Shown here: positions 33,421 to 42,300 of the stretch, piece by piece
How the letters are laid out: every line of letters starts with the position of its first letter
How positions within the stretch are numbered: position 1 is the first letter of the stretch
Origin: JAFGJQ01 sp052034525
Lineage (GTDB): Bacteria > Planctomycetota > Phycisphaerae > UBA1845
Direction: 5' to 3'
Length of the DNA: 64,000 nucleotides
Assembly: GCA_052034525.1 (NCBI GenBank)
Contig: JBPOIK010000112.1
Location: 47,909-111,908, forward strand
Notes under the pieces: model-generated
The model's input: the letters and a program-made list of their open reading frames with translations, nothing else
Told to the model about the DNA's origin: nothing
Database searches by the model: none
Made by a program: the position numbers and the translations under genes

Positions 33421-34083
33421 TCAGGTTCGATCGTCAAGGATGATCGGGGCGATTTGTTCGGGGCGATCCAGTACGGCGCACGCGCCGGTGCGGCGCAGTT
33501 CTTCCACGTCGCGGAACCCCCAGGTGACGCCCAGCGGCACCATGCCGGCGGCGGTGGCCGTCTGCATGTCGACGCCCGAATCGCCGATGAAGTTCACGGC
33601 AGCGGGGGCCCGATTCAGGCGGTTCGCCAGCCACAGCGCGCCCTGCGGGTCGGGCTTCTTGGGATGGCCGGCGTCGGCGCCCAGAACGCAGACGAAGGGC
33701 CAGGCGTTCAGCAGGGCGGCGCAGATCTGCGTTGTGGCGTCGTGCGGCTTGTTGGACAGCACGGCCAACGGGCAGCCGGCGTTCGCCAGCCGATCCAGCG
33801 TCCCGGCCATGCCGGGGTACAGCCGGGATCGATCCAGCAGGTGAGCAAGGTAATGGTCGCGGAATGCCCGGATCAGCCGTTTCAGCTCTTGTTCGTCCGT
33901 GATCCCGGTCGCGCGCTGGATGAGGATCGGCAGTCCGTTGCCGACCATCTGGCGCACGCGTGGCGGGTCCAGAGGCGGCTTCCCGATCCCGGCGACGGCC
34001 ACGTTGAGGCTGGCCGTGATGTCGTCCAGGGTGTCGACGAGCGTGCCGTCGAGGTCAAAGATAACAGCGGGTGGTCTGTTCAT
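33421..34083 (-). CDS. HAD-family phosphoglycolate phosphatase-like hydrolase
   Basis: A 220-residue haloacid-dehalogenase phosphatase of the Gph type. Motif I is VIFDLDGTLVDT with nucleophile Asp10. The helical cap (about 15-85) has the Gph-like QMVGNGLPILIQRATG. Motif II is LAVLSNKP, motif III has the Lys in HPKKPDP, and motif IV is FIGDSGVDMQTA. The likely reaction is dephosphorylation of 2-phosphoglycolate or a similar sugar phosphate. It is 117 bp downstream of the GHMP kinase gene on the same strand, so a sugar-phosphate substrate would fit the context. ATG 34083. Confidence 0.9.
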   Translation of the reverse strand: MNRPPAVIFDLDGTLVDTLDDITASLNVAVAGIGKPPLDPPRVRQMVGNGLPILIQRATGITDEQELKRLIRAFRDHYLAHLLDRSRLYPGMAGTLDRLANAGCPLAVLSNKPHDATTQICAALLNAWPFVCVLGADAGHPKKPDPQGALWLANRLNRAPAAVNFIGDSGVDMQTATAAGMVPLGVTWGFRDVEELRRTGACAVLDRPEQIAPIILDDRT

Positions 34084-34200
34084 GGCATTCCGGGTTGCAT
34101 GGCAAGGCGGTTACGTCTGGTCATTGTGACCGAACTGCTGCGCGCGGTGTACCGCCGTGCGCGGAGTCGGACGTCCATTGTCTGCTCCGGGAACCTCCCC

Positions 34201-35634
34201 TCAAGACAGCGAAAAGGGGCGGGGTTTGGTGATGAACACGCCCGGTGACGCCGCTTCGATCAGACAGGTGCGGTTGCCGGTTTCGGTCTGATAGGCGTCC
34301 GCGACGGATGCGACCGCCGCACGGGCCCGGTCCGAATCGTCGATGAGCGCGACCACGACACCTCCGCAGCCGTGTCCGGACACGCGCGCGCCGTACACGC
34401 CGTCGGCCGGACCGCGCTGCCGCAGCCGAGTGACAAGCACGTCTGTGGCGACGGTGCCCAGGCCGCAGCGCTGCCCGTAGCTCCAGTGGGAAGCGTACAT
34501 GAGCTCGCCCGCCTCGATGAGGGCGGAGCGTTCCGCCGTGCGGGCGGCGCGTGAGAGGCGCTCGACGAACTGGTGCGCGCGGTCGTTTTCGTAAATGTGG
34601 TGTTCGGTGCGCGAGCGGATTTTGTAGATGGTGGCCGGGTTGACCCTCGCGTGCGGACAGCCGGTATCCTGGAATCGCTCGAGGAATGCCTGCCCCTTGA
34701 TCTTGGTGGGGATGCGGTCGCGGAAGCGGCTGACATAGTCGCTGATCGTGATCTGGGCGAGAAAGCCATTCCATCCGGCTCCGGGCTGGCCGGTCCCGCG
34801 CATCGCCTGTTCCACGAACGCCTGCCCCATGAATGTGGCCACCCGGGCGTCCACGTATTTGCGCTGGGCCGCGGGGTGTCGGTAGCCGGATTCGACTCCG
34901 ATGACCGTCAGTCCGCGCGGCAGTCGCAGATGGCTGACCTGCTCCTGGGGCTGCAATCGCATCTGGAGCAGCGTGCCGGGCTCTCCGAGCAGGGTGCAAT
35001 GGACGCCGCTGGCGCCGCCCGACTCGCCGGGGCATCGCACGCGGAGGCCGCGGCACAAGGTGGCGACGCGGGCGGGCTCGGCGTTGACGTTCATGGCCGC
35101 CGCGGCGGCGCCGATGGTGGCGGCATGCACGGCGGATTCACACCCGACCCCGGCGGAGGGCGGCAGGCTGGAATGGAACACCAGCGTCAGGCCGCCGCCG
35201 AGATGCGGCACGATGCCGTGCCGCAACATGCCGTGCAGGGCCACGGCCGCCGGATACGCCCAGGCGGCGTCGAATTTCTCGATTCGTTTGAAGAGCGTAT
35301 CGGCATCGGCCAGTTCGTTGAGTCCGGCGTAGAAGAGCTCCAGCGGCCACTCGGTCCGCACGTCGTGTCCGTTGCCGCTGCCTTCGAGGGCGTCTACCAC
35401 GACCCGCTGATCGTTGCGTGCGGCGGAGGCGGCGAACACGGCGCCGGCGGTGGTGACGGTCAGGGTGACGGAGCCGCTGTGCTCGGCGATGCCGCCCATC
35501 ACGTCCAGACGACCGGGGGCTCGCACCACCCAACCTTGCCGGGCCGGGGCCAACTCCGCGGAAAACGTGTCCGTGATCCGCGAGGTGAACAGGCCCACTT
35601 CCTCAGCAAGCGACGTTTCGATCGTCGTGTCCAT
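34201..35634 (-). CDS. Arabinokinase-like GHMP sugar kinase
   Basis: A 477-residue GHMP kinase related to galactokinases. Motif 1 is APGRLDVMGGIAEHSGSV, close to the APGRLDVMGGIADYSGS pattern I recall from plant L-arabinokinases and unlike the GExHTDYN of galactokinase. The ATP loop is LPPSAGVGCESAVHAA. Motif 3 is VSGHGCGGVVVAL. A galactokinase-like middle contains NPATIYKIRSRTEHHIYEN. It is longer than GalK (about 390) because of the N-terminal 35 and middle extra residues. ATG 35634 follows AGGAAAAGAG. It sits 31 bases after the DUF151 gene. I favour L-arabinose or a related sugar as substrate, which is an inference from motif 1. Confidence 0.8.
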   Translation of the reverse strand: MDTTIETSLAEEVGLFTSRITDTFSAELAPARQGWVVRAPGRLDVMGGIAEHSGSVTLTVTTAGAVFAASAARNDQRVVVDALEGSGNGHDVRTEWPLELFYAGLNELADADTLFKRIEKFDAAWAYPAAVALHGMLRHGIVPHLGGGLTLVFHSSLPPSAGVGCESAVHAATIGAAAAAMNVNAEPARVATLCRGLRVRCPGESGGASGVHCTLLGEPGTLLQMRLQPQEQVSHLRLPRGLTVIGVESGYRHPAAQRKYVDARVATFMGQAFVEQAMRGTGQPGAGWNGFLAQITISDYVSRFRDRIPTKIKGQAFLERFQDTGCPHARVNPATIYKIRSRTEHHIYENDRAHQFVERLSRAARTAERSALIEAGELMYASHWSYGQRCGLGTVATDVLVTRLRQRGPADGVYGARVSGHGCGGVVVALIDDSDRARAAVASVADAYQTETGNRTCLIEAASPGVFITKPRPFSLS

Positions 35635-35665
35635 GGCTCTTTTCCTGCGCCGTGGCGCAAGTTAG

Positions 35666-36082
35666 TCAGGTTTCGTTCTCTTCCGTCTCGGACCAGACTG
35701 TTCGCAGGACGCGATCGTCGACATAAATCGGCGTGCCCGTCGCCGCCCCCAGGGCAATGGCGTCGGACGGCCGGGAGTCGATCTCGACAACTCTTCCGTT
35801 GGTGCGCACGACCAGTTGGGCGAAGAAGGTGTGATCACGAAGGTCATTGATCACGATCTTTTCCAATTCGGCACCAAGCTCGGTGAGGATGGATGCCATC
35901 AAGTCGTGCGTCAACGGGCGCGGCGTCTTGAGCCCTTTCAGGCGACGATCTATCGCCAGCGCCTCGTTGATGCCGATCAGGATCGGGAAATGTCTTTCGC
36001 CGTCCCGCTCCTTCAGAATAATGACCTGCGAATCACCCGTCTCGACTATGATGATCCGTGCCAGGTCCATTCGGACAAGCAT
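35666..36082 (-). CDS. Bifunctional nuclease family protein (DUF151)
   Basis: A 138-residue DUF151/BFN-domain protein. Members show RNase and DNase activity in plants and are widespread in bacteria with uncertain role. Visible blocks: VILKERDGERHFPILIGINE, RPLTHDLMASILTELGAELEKIVINDLRDHTFFAQL and the signature IDSRPSDAIALGAATGTPIYV. There is no extra UVR domain. The start is ATG 36082 with AAAGG 7 bases ahead; a TTG at 36097 is in frame but has no Shine-Dalgarno sequence. It is upstream of the GHMP kinase with a short gap, suggesting cotranscription. Confidence 0.92.
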   Translation of the reverse strand: MLVRMDLARIIIVETGDSQVIILKERDGERHFPILIGINEALAIDRRLKGLKTPRPLTHDLMASILTELGAELEKIVINDLRDHTFFAQLVVRTNGRVVEIDSRPSDAIALGAATGTPIYVDDRVLRTVWSETEENET

Positions 36083-36226
36083 GGCCGACCTTTCCAAATC
36101 CGATTACAAAGGACAACCTACCGGCCGACTCCAGGGCTGTCAAGGCGGCACGGCGGGGCCCACACGTGCCATCGCCGCGCCATACAAATGGCGTGCCACA
36201 CGCGGTGAACGCACGCGGCGCCGCGA

Positions 36227-37126
36227 TCATTCGCGCTTTTCAGCATCAGGATGCGGGGCGACAACCGCCTGGTCGCTCAGAAGCTGACCCAGATGGGCCA
36301 ACTCCGCCTCGTTCATTGCGAACCAGTGCCCGTCGGCCGGAAAACGTTGCGCCACCACGTCCTCGGCATACGCCGAAAACGCCTGCGTCAGCGCGGCGTG
36401 CTGGTCCGCGTATCGTTTCACGGAACGCGGAGGATGGCCGGCGGAATAGCCAAGCATGTCATGGAGCACCACGACCGTTCCGTCACAATACGGCCCCGCC
36501 ACGCATCCGATCACCGGAAGAGGCGTGCGTTCCGCAACGATGCGAGCCACCTCGCCGGGCACGGCCTCCAGCAGCAGCGCCGCGGCGCCCGCCTGTTCGA
36601 GGAGCTTCGCATCCCGCACGATCGTGAATGCCTCGCCGGCGGTTCGACCCTGCACGCGATAGCCGCCGGTGCGATGGACCGCCTGTGGCCTGAGGCCCAG
36701 GTGCGCCATGACCGGAATGGTCGCCCGGGCCATGGCGGCGACCAGGTCGGCCGAGTCGCCGTCCACCTCGATTTTGACGCAATCGCAACCGGCTTCGGCC
36801 ATGAATCGGCCGGCGTTGCGGATGGCGTCGGCGGGGCCGGTCTGGTAGCTGAGATACGGCATGTCTCCGATGAGAAACGCTCCGGGGGCGCCCCGGCGCA
36901 CCGCCATCGCAACGGTGATCATCTGGTCCAGGGTTACCGGGAGCGTGCTGGCGTGCCCCAGGCACACCTCGGCGTACGTATCTCCCACAAGGATCACATC
37001 CACGCCGGCTTCCGCCATGAGGCGGGCGGTGGAGTAATCGTAGCACGTCAGCATGGGGATCTTGCGCCGCTCTCGCTTCCTGGCCAGCAGTGAGGCCATC
37101 GTCGTTTTGGTCGGAACTCCGCTCAT
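36227..37126 (-). CDS. panB: 3-methyl-2-oxobutanoate hydroxymethyltransferase
   Basis: A 299-residue enzyme that transfers a hydroxymethyl group from methylene-THF to ketoisovalerate, the first step to pantothenate and CoA. Features are IPMLTCYDYSTARLMAEAGVD, the metal-binding VGDT (usually VGDS), GHASTLPVTLDQM, MPYLSYQ, VKIEVDG, PVMAHLGLRPQAVH and LLLEAVPGEVA with the catalytic Glu. The loop VGDTYAEVCLGH departs from the common VGDSLGMVVQGH. ATG 37126 is preferred over TTG 37144, which abuts GAGGAG with no spacing. panC and panD are not in the window. Confidence 0.93.
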   Translation of the reverse strand: MSGVPTKTTMASLLARKRERRKIPMLTCYDYSTARLMAEAGVDVILVGDTYAEVCLGHASTLPVTLDQMITVAMAVRRGAPGAFLIGDMPYLSYQTGPADAIRNAGRFMAEAGCDCVKIEVDGDSADLVAAMARATIPVMAHLGLRPQAVHRTGGYRVQGRTAGEAFTIVRDAKLLEQAGAAALLLEAVPGEVARIVAERTPLPVIGCVAGPYCDGTVVVLHDMLGYSAGHPPRSVKRYADQHAALTQAFSAYAEDVVAQRFPADGHWFAMNEAELAHLGQLLSDQAVVAPHPDAEKRE

Positions 37127-37244
37127 GGCCACAGAATAGGTCAACTCCTCACCGCCCGCAACCAGAGGCAGACTGGGCCCGTGACAGACTCTGATTGAAC
37201 GGTGCGCTGGCGTGCCAGACTTGCCGGCCGAGCGGGTCGGGCCG

Positions 37245-37475
37245 CTACGGGATGCCGCTCATTCCAGATGAGCGCGACGCCGAATGATCGGAACCTGGTC
37301 TGTCTTCAGACTCCTGTCCGCGAAAATGGTTGCGTATCCGGCTTGCCGACTCGGGATCGAGCTTCGTCAATCGATTCTGGGCCAAAATACCCAGATCGGC
37401 GGCGGCGCGCAACACCTCTCGGGAGGTCCGATCCAGCTCCCGGGCCAGTTCGTACACTTTTGTGCGGGGCTTCAT
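37245..37475 (-). CDS. Stand-alone IF2_N-domain mini-protein
   Basis: A 76-residue protein whose first 50 residues match the N-terminal domain of translation initiation factor IF-2: TKVYELARELDRTSREVLRAAADLGI, then a short linker and LDPESASRIRNHF. In IF-2 this module is repeated ahead of the GTPase domain; here it stands alone, followed by a polar Ser/Asp/Arg tail. ATG 37475 has CAGGGA 8 bases upstream. It is 39 bp downstream of the unknown gene at 37515 on the same strand. Its function is unknown; ribosome or nucleic-acid binding is only a guess. Confidence 0.75.
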   Translation of the reverse strand: MKPRTKVYELARELDRTSREVLRAAADLGILAQNRLTKLDPESASRIRNHFRGQESEDRPGSDHSASRSSGMSGIP

Positions 37476-37514
37476 GGGCGATCCCTGCGGACGGCGGGTC
37501 TCGACATACGTCTT

Positions 37515-38069
37515 TCATTCCATCGAGTGCGCATCGCCGTGCAGCGCTCGACGAGCGGCGGAAACCATCTGGTCGCGTTCCTCGGCGTCGTTGGCGGGGG
37601 GGAATCGGCGCTCCGCGATCTGCCTGAGCGTGTCCGCCAGGTGCCGTGCGGTGGAGATCAAGGAGAGAACGGTCGGACCGTGCCCCGTCTCGCCGGCCAT
37701 CGCTTCGATCTCCCGGACCGTCAGCAGGCGAGGCTTGTGCAGCGGTGCGATTCGTGGTGCATGGGAGGGCAGGCGGCTTCTGACGCGTTCGACCATCGCG
37801 TCATGACCTTCGTGCGCTTCGGCCCGCGTGCCGTGGCGAACGGGCTCCCAATCATGGGGCACGTTGGAGACCGTTGTCTCATACAGCACGGGCGGGCCTT
37901 CCCCGTGGGCATGGTCGCGGCCCAGGAAGCGGGTCACCACTTCCGCCTCGCCGACGTGCGTACGTCTGATGGTGAGGTCCGCGTTCTCGAACCAGGCCGA
38001 CCAGATCATCAGGTTCGGTTCGCGAACAGGGTTGCCCTCGGCGTCCAGAATGTACTTGTCGCCCTCCAC
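37515..38069 (-). CDS. Conserved uncharacterised protein (YILDxxGxPVxEP type)
   Basis: A 184-residue protein with no signal peptide or membrane segment. Its N-terminal 70 residues (KYILDAEGNPVREP, WSAWFENAD, EAEVVTRFLGRDH, GPPVLYETTV) follow a layout I recall from many uncharacterised bacterial and phage proteins: YILD-G-PV, WxxWFExAD, a FLGxDH block and GPPxLFET. The second half is helical and Arg-rich (RHLADTLRQIAERRFPP). The start is GTG 38069 with GGGAG 8 bases ahead. It heads a possible unit with the IF2_N mini-protein. Function is not known, and I do not assign one. Confidence 0.7.
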   Translation of the reverse strand: MEGDKYILDAEGNPVREPNLMIWSAWFENADLTIRRTHVGEAEVVTRFLGRDHAHGEGPPVLYETTVSNVPHDWEPVRHGTRAEAHEGHDAMVERVRSRLPSHAPRIAPLHKPRLLTVREIEAMAGETGHGPTVLSLISTARHLADTLRQIAERRFPPANDAEERDQMVSAARRALHGDAHSME

Positions 38070-38281
38070 GGAGACGCTCCCGGCCGGGCTTCGAGTGGCG
38101 TGACGATGTCACCGGCAACTCGGGCGGCGCGGCTGACGCCCCAGTATGCCGGAAACAGGTTCTCCGTCCACCGCCGGCGCCGGACAATTTTCCACGAAAA
38201 CCTCTGACAGGAGCCGGTTGGCGGGGGCGTCCTACAGGATTCAGGAGGTGACGGCCGCGCGCCTGTCCGGCCCGTTCGGGC

Positions 38282-38309
38282 TTGACAGGCTGTGGGGTTC
38301 GGTTACATA
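38282..38309 (+). promoter_or_regulatory. Possible promoter of the Gld-like ABC operon
   Basis: A perfect TTGACA (38282-38287) with a 16-bp spacer and TACATA (38304-38309), about 100 bp upstream of the ATPase start. A second, weaker -10-like TATTTT lies at 38384-38389. The rest of the 338-bp gap 38070-38407, between divergent genes, shows no gene or RNA. Confidence 0.35.
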
Positions 38310-38407
38310 GGCCCCGTGCGGCCGCCCGGGTGGAACACGCCAAGCCGCTGTTCGCCCGCGTTCGTAACTCCTTTGTTAAGTTGTATTTTACGGCTACGGG
38401 TGATCCA

Positions 38408-39370
38408 ATGATCCGCGTCCGGAACCTTGCGAAACGTTTTGGCGTTGTGACGGCGGTCGACAGCATCTCGTTCGACGTCGAGAAGGGGCAGGTGGTGGGC
38501 TTCCTCGGACCCAACGGGGCGGGCAAGACCACTACCATGCGAATCCTGACCGGGTACCAACCGGCTACGGCGGGATCGGCGTCGGTCGCGGGCTACGACG
38601 TGCTGCGGCAGTCGCTGGAGGTGCGGCGTTGCATCGGGTACCTGCCGGAGTCGGCCCCGCTGTACCCGGAGATGCGGGTGCGGGAGTACCTTCGGTTCCG
38701 GTCGAAGCTGCATGGGATGTCGGCGGCCCGCGCGGCGAAGGCGATCGAGAGTGTCGCGGCCCGCTGCTGGCTGTCGGAGTTCGTGGACCGTCCGATCGGG
38801 CAGCTTTCCAAGGGGATGCGTCAGCGGGTGGGGCTGGCGGATGCCATTCTGCACGATCCGCAGGTGCTGATCCTGGACGAGCCCACGGCGGGTCTGGATC
38901 CGACGCAAATCCGCGAATCCCTGAGCCTGATCCGGGAGCTCAGCGACCAGCACACGGTGCTTTTCAGCTCGCACATTCTGCCGCAGGTCGAGCAGATCTG
39001 CGACGAGGTGATCATCATCAGCCGGGGCCGGATCGTGGCGCACGGGGCGCCGCGGAAACTGGGAGAAGAAAAGGCCGCCGGCTCTCGGCTGATCGCCGAG
39101 ATTCGCGGTCCGGGCGCGGAGATCGAGCGGGCGGTGGGGGCCCTGGCGGGGGTCGAGGCGGTCGAGCGGCAGACGCATGACGGCTGGGAGCGTCTGACGA
39201 TCCGGTCTCGCGGCGGGGACGACATCCGCGAGAAGGTGTACCAGTTGGCGTCTTCGAAAGGCTGGGGGCTGCGGGAAATCCGCCGGGAGCTGGACAGTCT
39301 GGAAGACTACTACATGAGGATCACAAGCGGCGTGATGGATGAACACCGGGCTTCCGGCGCGGGGGCGTAG
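38408..39370 (+). CDS. ABC transporter ATPase, GldA-like
   Basis: A 320-residue ABC ATPase. Walker A is GPNGAGKTT, preceded by MIRVRNLAKRFGVVTAVDSI. The signature region is GQLSKGMRQRVGLADAIL. Walker B is VLILDEPTAGLDPTQ, and the switch His is in SSHILPQVEQICDE. The C-terminal 100 residues form an accessory domain (LIAEIRGPGAEIERAVGAL) ending SLEDYYMRITSG, as in GldA and DrrA-type ATPases. ATG 38408 has GGGTG 6 bases upstream. It is the first gene of a four-gene operon (ATPase, ABC-2 permease, GldG-like, DUF4340). In Bacteroidetes the homologues support gliding; in planctomycetes the substrate is unknown. Confidence 0.93.
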   Translation: MIRVRNLAKRFGVVTAVDSISFDVEKGQVVGFLGPNGAGKTTTMRILTGYQPATAGSASVAGYDVLRQSLEVRRCIGYLPESAPLYPEMRVREYLRFRSKLHGMSAARAAKAIESVAARCWLSEFVDRPIGQLSKGMRQRVGLADAILHDPQVLILDEPTAGLDPTQIRESLSLIRELSDQHTVLFSSHILPQVEQICDEVIIISRGRIVAHGAPRKLGEEKAAGSRLIAEIRGPGAEIERAVGALAGVEAVERQTHDGWERLTIRSRGGDDIREKVYQLASSKGWGLREIRRELDSLEDYYMRITSGVMDEHRASGAGA

Positions 39371-39430
39371 CGGTTTTTGCCGGGACGCATCGCTGGAGAC
39401 GGGACGCCGCTGGACGGGAGATTCCGGATT

Positions 39431-40150
39431 ATGAAACGAGTGTCCACACTGGCCGAACGCGAATTGAGCGCCTACTTTCTGTCGCCGATCGCGTACGTGG
39501 TGCTGACGGTCTTCCTGGCGGTCAGCGGGGTGCTTTTCATCACACAGGTGTTTTCGCCGGGCGCCGAGTCGTCGTTGCGCGGGCTGAGCAATGACGTCTG
39601 GCCGATCATTCTGGTGTTCATTCTGCCCATGATCACCATGCGGCTGCTGGCGGAGGAGTTCCGCAGCGGGACCATCGAGACGCTGATGACGGCGCCCGTG
39701 ACGGACACGGACGTGGTGCTGGGCAAGTTTCTCGGCGCGATGGTGTTTTATCTGGTGATCCTGGCCACGACTCTGTTGTATCCCGTTTTGTTGAGGATCT
39801 GGGGCAGCGTGGACTGGGGGATGGCGTTCAGCACGTACCTCGGGTTGATCCTGCTCGGGGGTTTCTTCATTTCCGTGGGTCTGTTTTTCAGCGCCTGGAC
39901 GAACAACCAGGTGATTGCCGTGGTGTGCAGCTTCGTGATGCTGGCCGTCCTGGTGTTTCTGGCCCGATACCTGGGCGGTTTTCTGTCCGGGTTGCCCCGG
40001 ATGCTGATCCAGCATCTGGACGTTCGGTACCACTACCAGGATTTCGCCCGCGGGGCGGTTGTGCTGAACCATGTGGCGTACTTCGTGACGTTGACGGCGC
40101 TGTTCCTGTTCCTGACGGTCAAAACGCTGGAGTCGCGGCGATGGCGATAG
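39431..40150 (+). CDS. ABC-2 type permease, GldF-like
   Basis: A 239-residue membrane permease with six hydrophobic segments. It begins STLAERELSAYFLSPIAYVVLTVFL, the pattern of GldF/ABC-2 permeases. A periplasmic loop follows, then MRLLAEEFRSGTIETLMTAPV, the cytoplasmic coupling stretch conserved in this family. The remaining helices include FLGAMVFYLVILATTLLYPVL and YLGLILLGGFFISVGLFFSA. ATG 39431 follows GGGAG by about 9 bases. Its stop overlaps the next gene's start by 10 bases. It pairs with the ATPase at 38408 as the membrane half of the exporter. Confidence 0.92.
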   Translation: MKRVSTLAERELSAYFLSPIAYVVLTVFLAVSGVLFITQVFSPGAESSLRGLSNDVWPIILVFILPMITMRLLAEEFRSGTIETLMTAPVTDTDVVLGKFLGAMVFYLVILATTLLYPVLLRIWGSVDWGMAFSTYLGLILLGGFFISVGLFFSAWTNNQVIAVVCSFVMLAVLVFLARYLGGFLSGLPRMLIQHLDVRYHYQDFARGAVVLNHVAYFVTLTALFLFLTVKTLESRRWR

Positions 40151-42294
40151 AGGCAGGCAAATCGACGGAGCCCCGGGCAGGGCACAGCGGACGGGCCGTC
40201 CGCTGGGCGACCGGGGCGAATGTGGTGGTGGCGGTGTCGCTGGCGGTGGCCCTGGTGGCGGCCCTGCAGTGGGGAGCGTACACGTTTGACGCCCGGGCGG
40301 ACCTGACCTCCACGGGCGTGAACACCCTCAGCGGCGGGACGGAGAGACTGCTGGATTCGCTGGAAGGGGAATTCCGCCTGACGTCCCTGTACTTCAAGAC
40401 GGACATGGAGGGGGAGGACCAGGCGAAGTACCGAGCGGGGGTGTCGGACCTGCTCAGTCTGTATCGCGGTACCAATCCCGGCAAAATCCGCGTGGAGCAC
40501 ATCAATCCGCTGCAGGACCACAAGAAGCTCGAGGAGATGTGGAAGCGGCTGCAGGACATCCCGAAGTTCCAGGAGGCGGCCCGGCCGTACACGGACGCGA
40601 TCCGGCAGTTCCAGGAGCAGATTGCGCCGGAGGCCTCGAAATGGCTGGCTGAGGAGCTCCAGGATATCGGCGGCCAGACCGGTACGCTCAGCGGCGGCAG
40701 GGATGACGCGATTCTCGGGGCGATACGGAACTATCTGAAGGATCATCAGCAGTCGCTGAGCCGAACGCAGGAACTGGTCGCAATGGCCGTGCGAAGAGAG
40801 ACTCCGGACTACGCCGGGGCCGTCGGGGCCATCCGCAGCCTGTATTCGCGGCTGAGCAGCGTCGTCCGGGACCTGGACGAATCGCAGAACCCCCAGATTC
40901 GATCTCTCGTTGCTCAGAGTCCCTCGCTGGAGCAAATGCTGCCGGCGCTCGTGGAGCGGTTCCGTCCGATCGCGGAGAAGACCGCAAGCGCGCTGCCTCC
41001 GGCGGACGACATGCCTCCGCTCGATTTCGATCGAATCAGCCGCACCTTCAGCCAGACCGGCAACTGCATCCTGGTTGAAGCGGTGGGCAAAGACGCGCGG
41101 TTGATCACCTTCGAGGAGACATGGCCTCTGCGGGAAGGTGGAGCGGGTCCGGTGAGCGATTCGTTCGCCAACCACGAGTTTCGCGGCGAAGAGAAGGTCA
41201 GCTCGGCCATTCTCCAGATGGTGGATGAGAAGAAGCCGGCGGTCGTCTTCGTTCGCCACGGGGGGCCTCCGCTGTTCATTCCGCTGGGTCCGTTCGGCCT
41301 GCAGGCTCAGTATCTGCAGATGAAAAACCATCTGACGGACCTGAATTTCACCGTGCATGAGTGGGATCTGGCCGAGAGCACCACCCCGCCTCCCATCGAC
41401 CCGGCGCCATCCTCGACGTTGTACGTCGTGCTCAAACCGATGCCGCCGGAGCAGGCGATGGGCCGACCGCCGCGCACGCCGCCTTTTGGCGACGAGCAGA
41501 GACGGGCCCTGATCGACGCCCTGGGGGACAACGGGCATGCGCTGTTTGTGGCCGGTTGGTCGCCGCCGGAGATGGGGCCGATGGCCGGTGGCTATGAGTA
41601 CCGCGAGTACCTGCGTTCGACGTGGGGAATCGACGTGCAGGACGACACCCTGGTGATCCAGGCCATTCCGGTGGCGCCCGAAGAGTTTCAGATCGGATCC
41701 GTCATGCTTTCCCGGGGGGTTCCGGGCAAGAACGTGATGGTGCGGGATCTGGGCACCCGACGAACGGGGCTTCCGTGGGTTGCGCCGCTGACGCTCGCGG
41801 AGAAACCGCCGGACGACGTCACGGTGGAGCCTCTGTTGACGGTCGCGGCACGGGACGGCCTCTGGGGCATCCGCGATGTGCGGGAGTATGCGCGGCAGCA
41901 GGAAGAGACCGGTCACGTCCGCCCGGGGTCGGATGCGAGCTACGGGCCGTTCACGATCGCCGCCGCGGCGACAAAAGGTGAGGCCCGGATCGTGGTCGTC
42001 AGCGCCATGAATTTCGCGATCGATGAGATCGCGTTTCGTCGCGGATGGGCGTTTGTCGGCGACAGGTCCGTCGAGATGCACGTCTGGCCCGGCAACGTGA
42101 GCCTGTTCGTCAACGCGCTGCACTGGCTGGCGGGCAACACGCAGTGGATGAACCTCGGCCGGCCGATCGACACGCGCGTGATCGACATCGCGGAGGGGCC
42201 GAGCCTGACGTTCGTCAAGGTGCTCAGCTACGGGATCTGGCCCGCCCTGGCCCTGCTCAGCGGCGGGATCGTTTGGATGATTCGTCGGAGATAA
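40141..42294 (+). CDS. GldG-like membrane-anchored protein of the ABC operon
   Basis: A 717-residue protein with one N-terminal membrane segment (about 26-48) and one at the C-terminus (VLSYGIWPALALLSGGIVWMIRRR). The large periplasmic part has the GldG layout: DLTSTGVNTLSGGTERLLDSL at the start, then an ABC-type auxiliary region (KPAVVFVRHGG, NGHALFVAGWSPPEMGP). A Glu/Gln-rich coiled region (about 110-260) is inserted. ATG 40141 overlaps the permease stop (ATGGCGATAG), implying coupling. GldG-type proteins are thought to be accessory subunits of this exporter class. No enzymatic residues are evident. Confidence 0.88.
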   Translation: MAIEAGKSTEPRAGHSGRAVRWATGANVVVAVSLAVALVAALQWGAYTFDARADLTSTGVNTLSGGTERLLDSLEGEFRLTSLYFKTDMEGEDQAKYRAGVSDLLSLYRGTNPGKIRVEHINPLQDHKKLEEMWKRLQDIPKFQEAARPYTDAIRQFQEQIAPEASKWLAEELQDIGGQTGTLSGGRDDAILGAIRNYLKDHQQSLSRTQELVAMAVRRETPDYAGAVGAIRSLYSRLSSVVRDLDESQNPQIRSLVAQSPSLEQMLPALVERFRPIAEKTASALPPADDMPPLDFDRISRTFSQTGNCILVEAVGKDARLITFEETWPLREGGAGPVSDSFANHEFRGEEKVSSAILQMVDEKKPAVVFVRHGGPPLFIPLGPFGLQAQYLQMKNHLTDLNFTVHEWDLAESTTPPPIDPAPSSTLYVVLKPMPPEQAMGRPPRTPPFGDEQRRALIDALGDNGHALFVAGWSPPEMGPMAGGYEYREYLRSTWGIDVQDDTLVIQAIPVAPEEFQIGSVMLSRGVPGKNVMVRDLGTRRTGLPWVAPLTLAEKPPDDVTVEPLLTVAARDGLWGIRDVREYARQQEETGHVRPGSDASYGPFTIAAAATKGEARIVVVSAMNFAIDEIAFRRGWAFVGDRSVEMHVWPGNVSLFVNALHWLAGNTQWMNLGRPIDTRVIDIAEGPSLTFVKVLSYGIWPALALLSGGIVWMIRRR

Positions 42295-42300
42295 GCGGCG

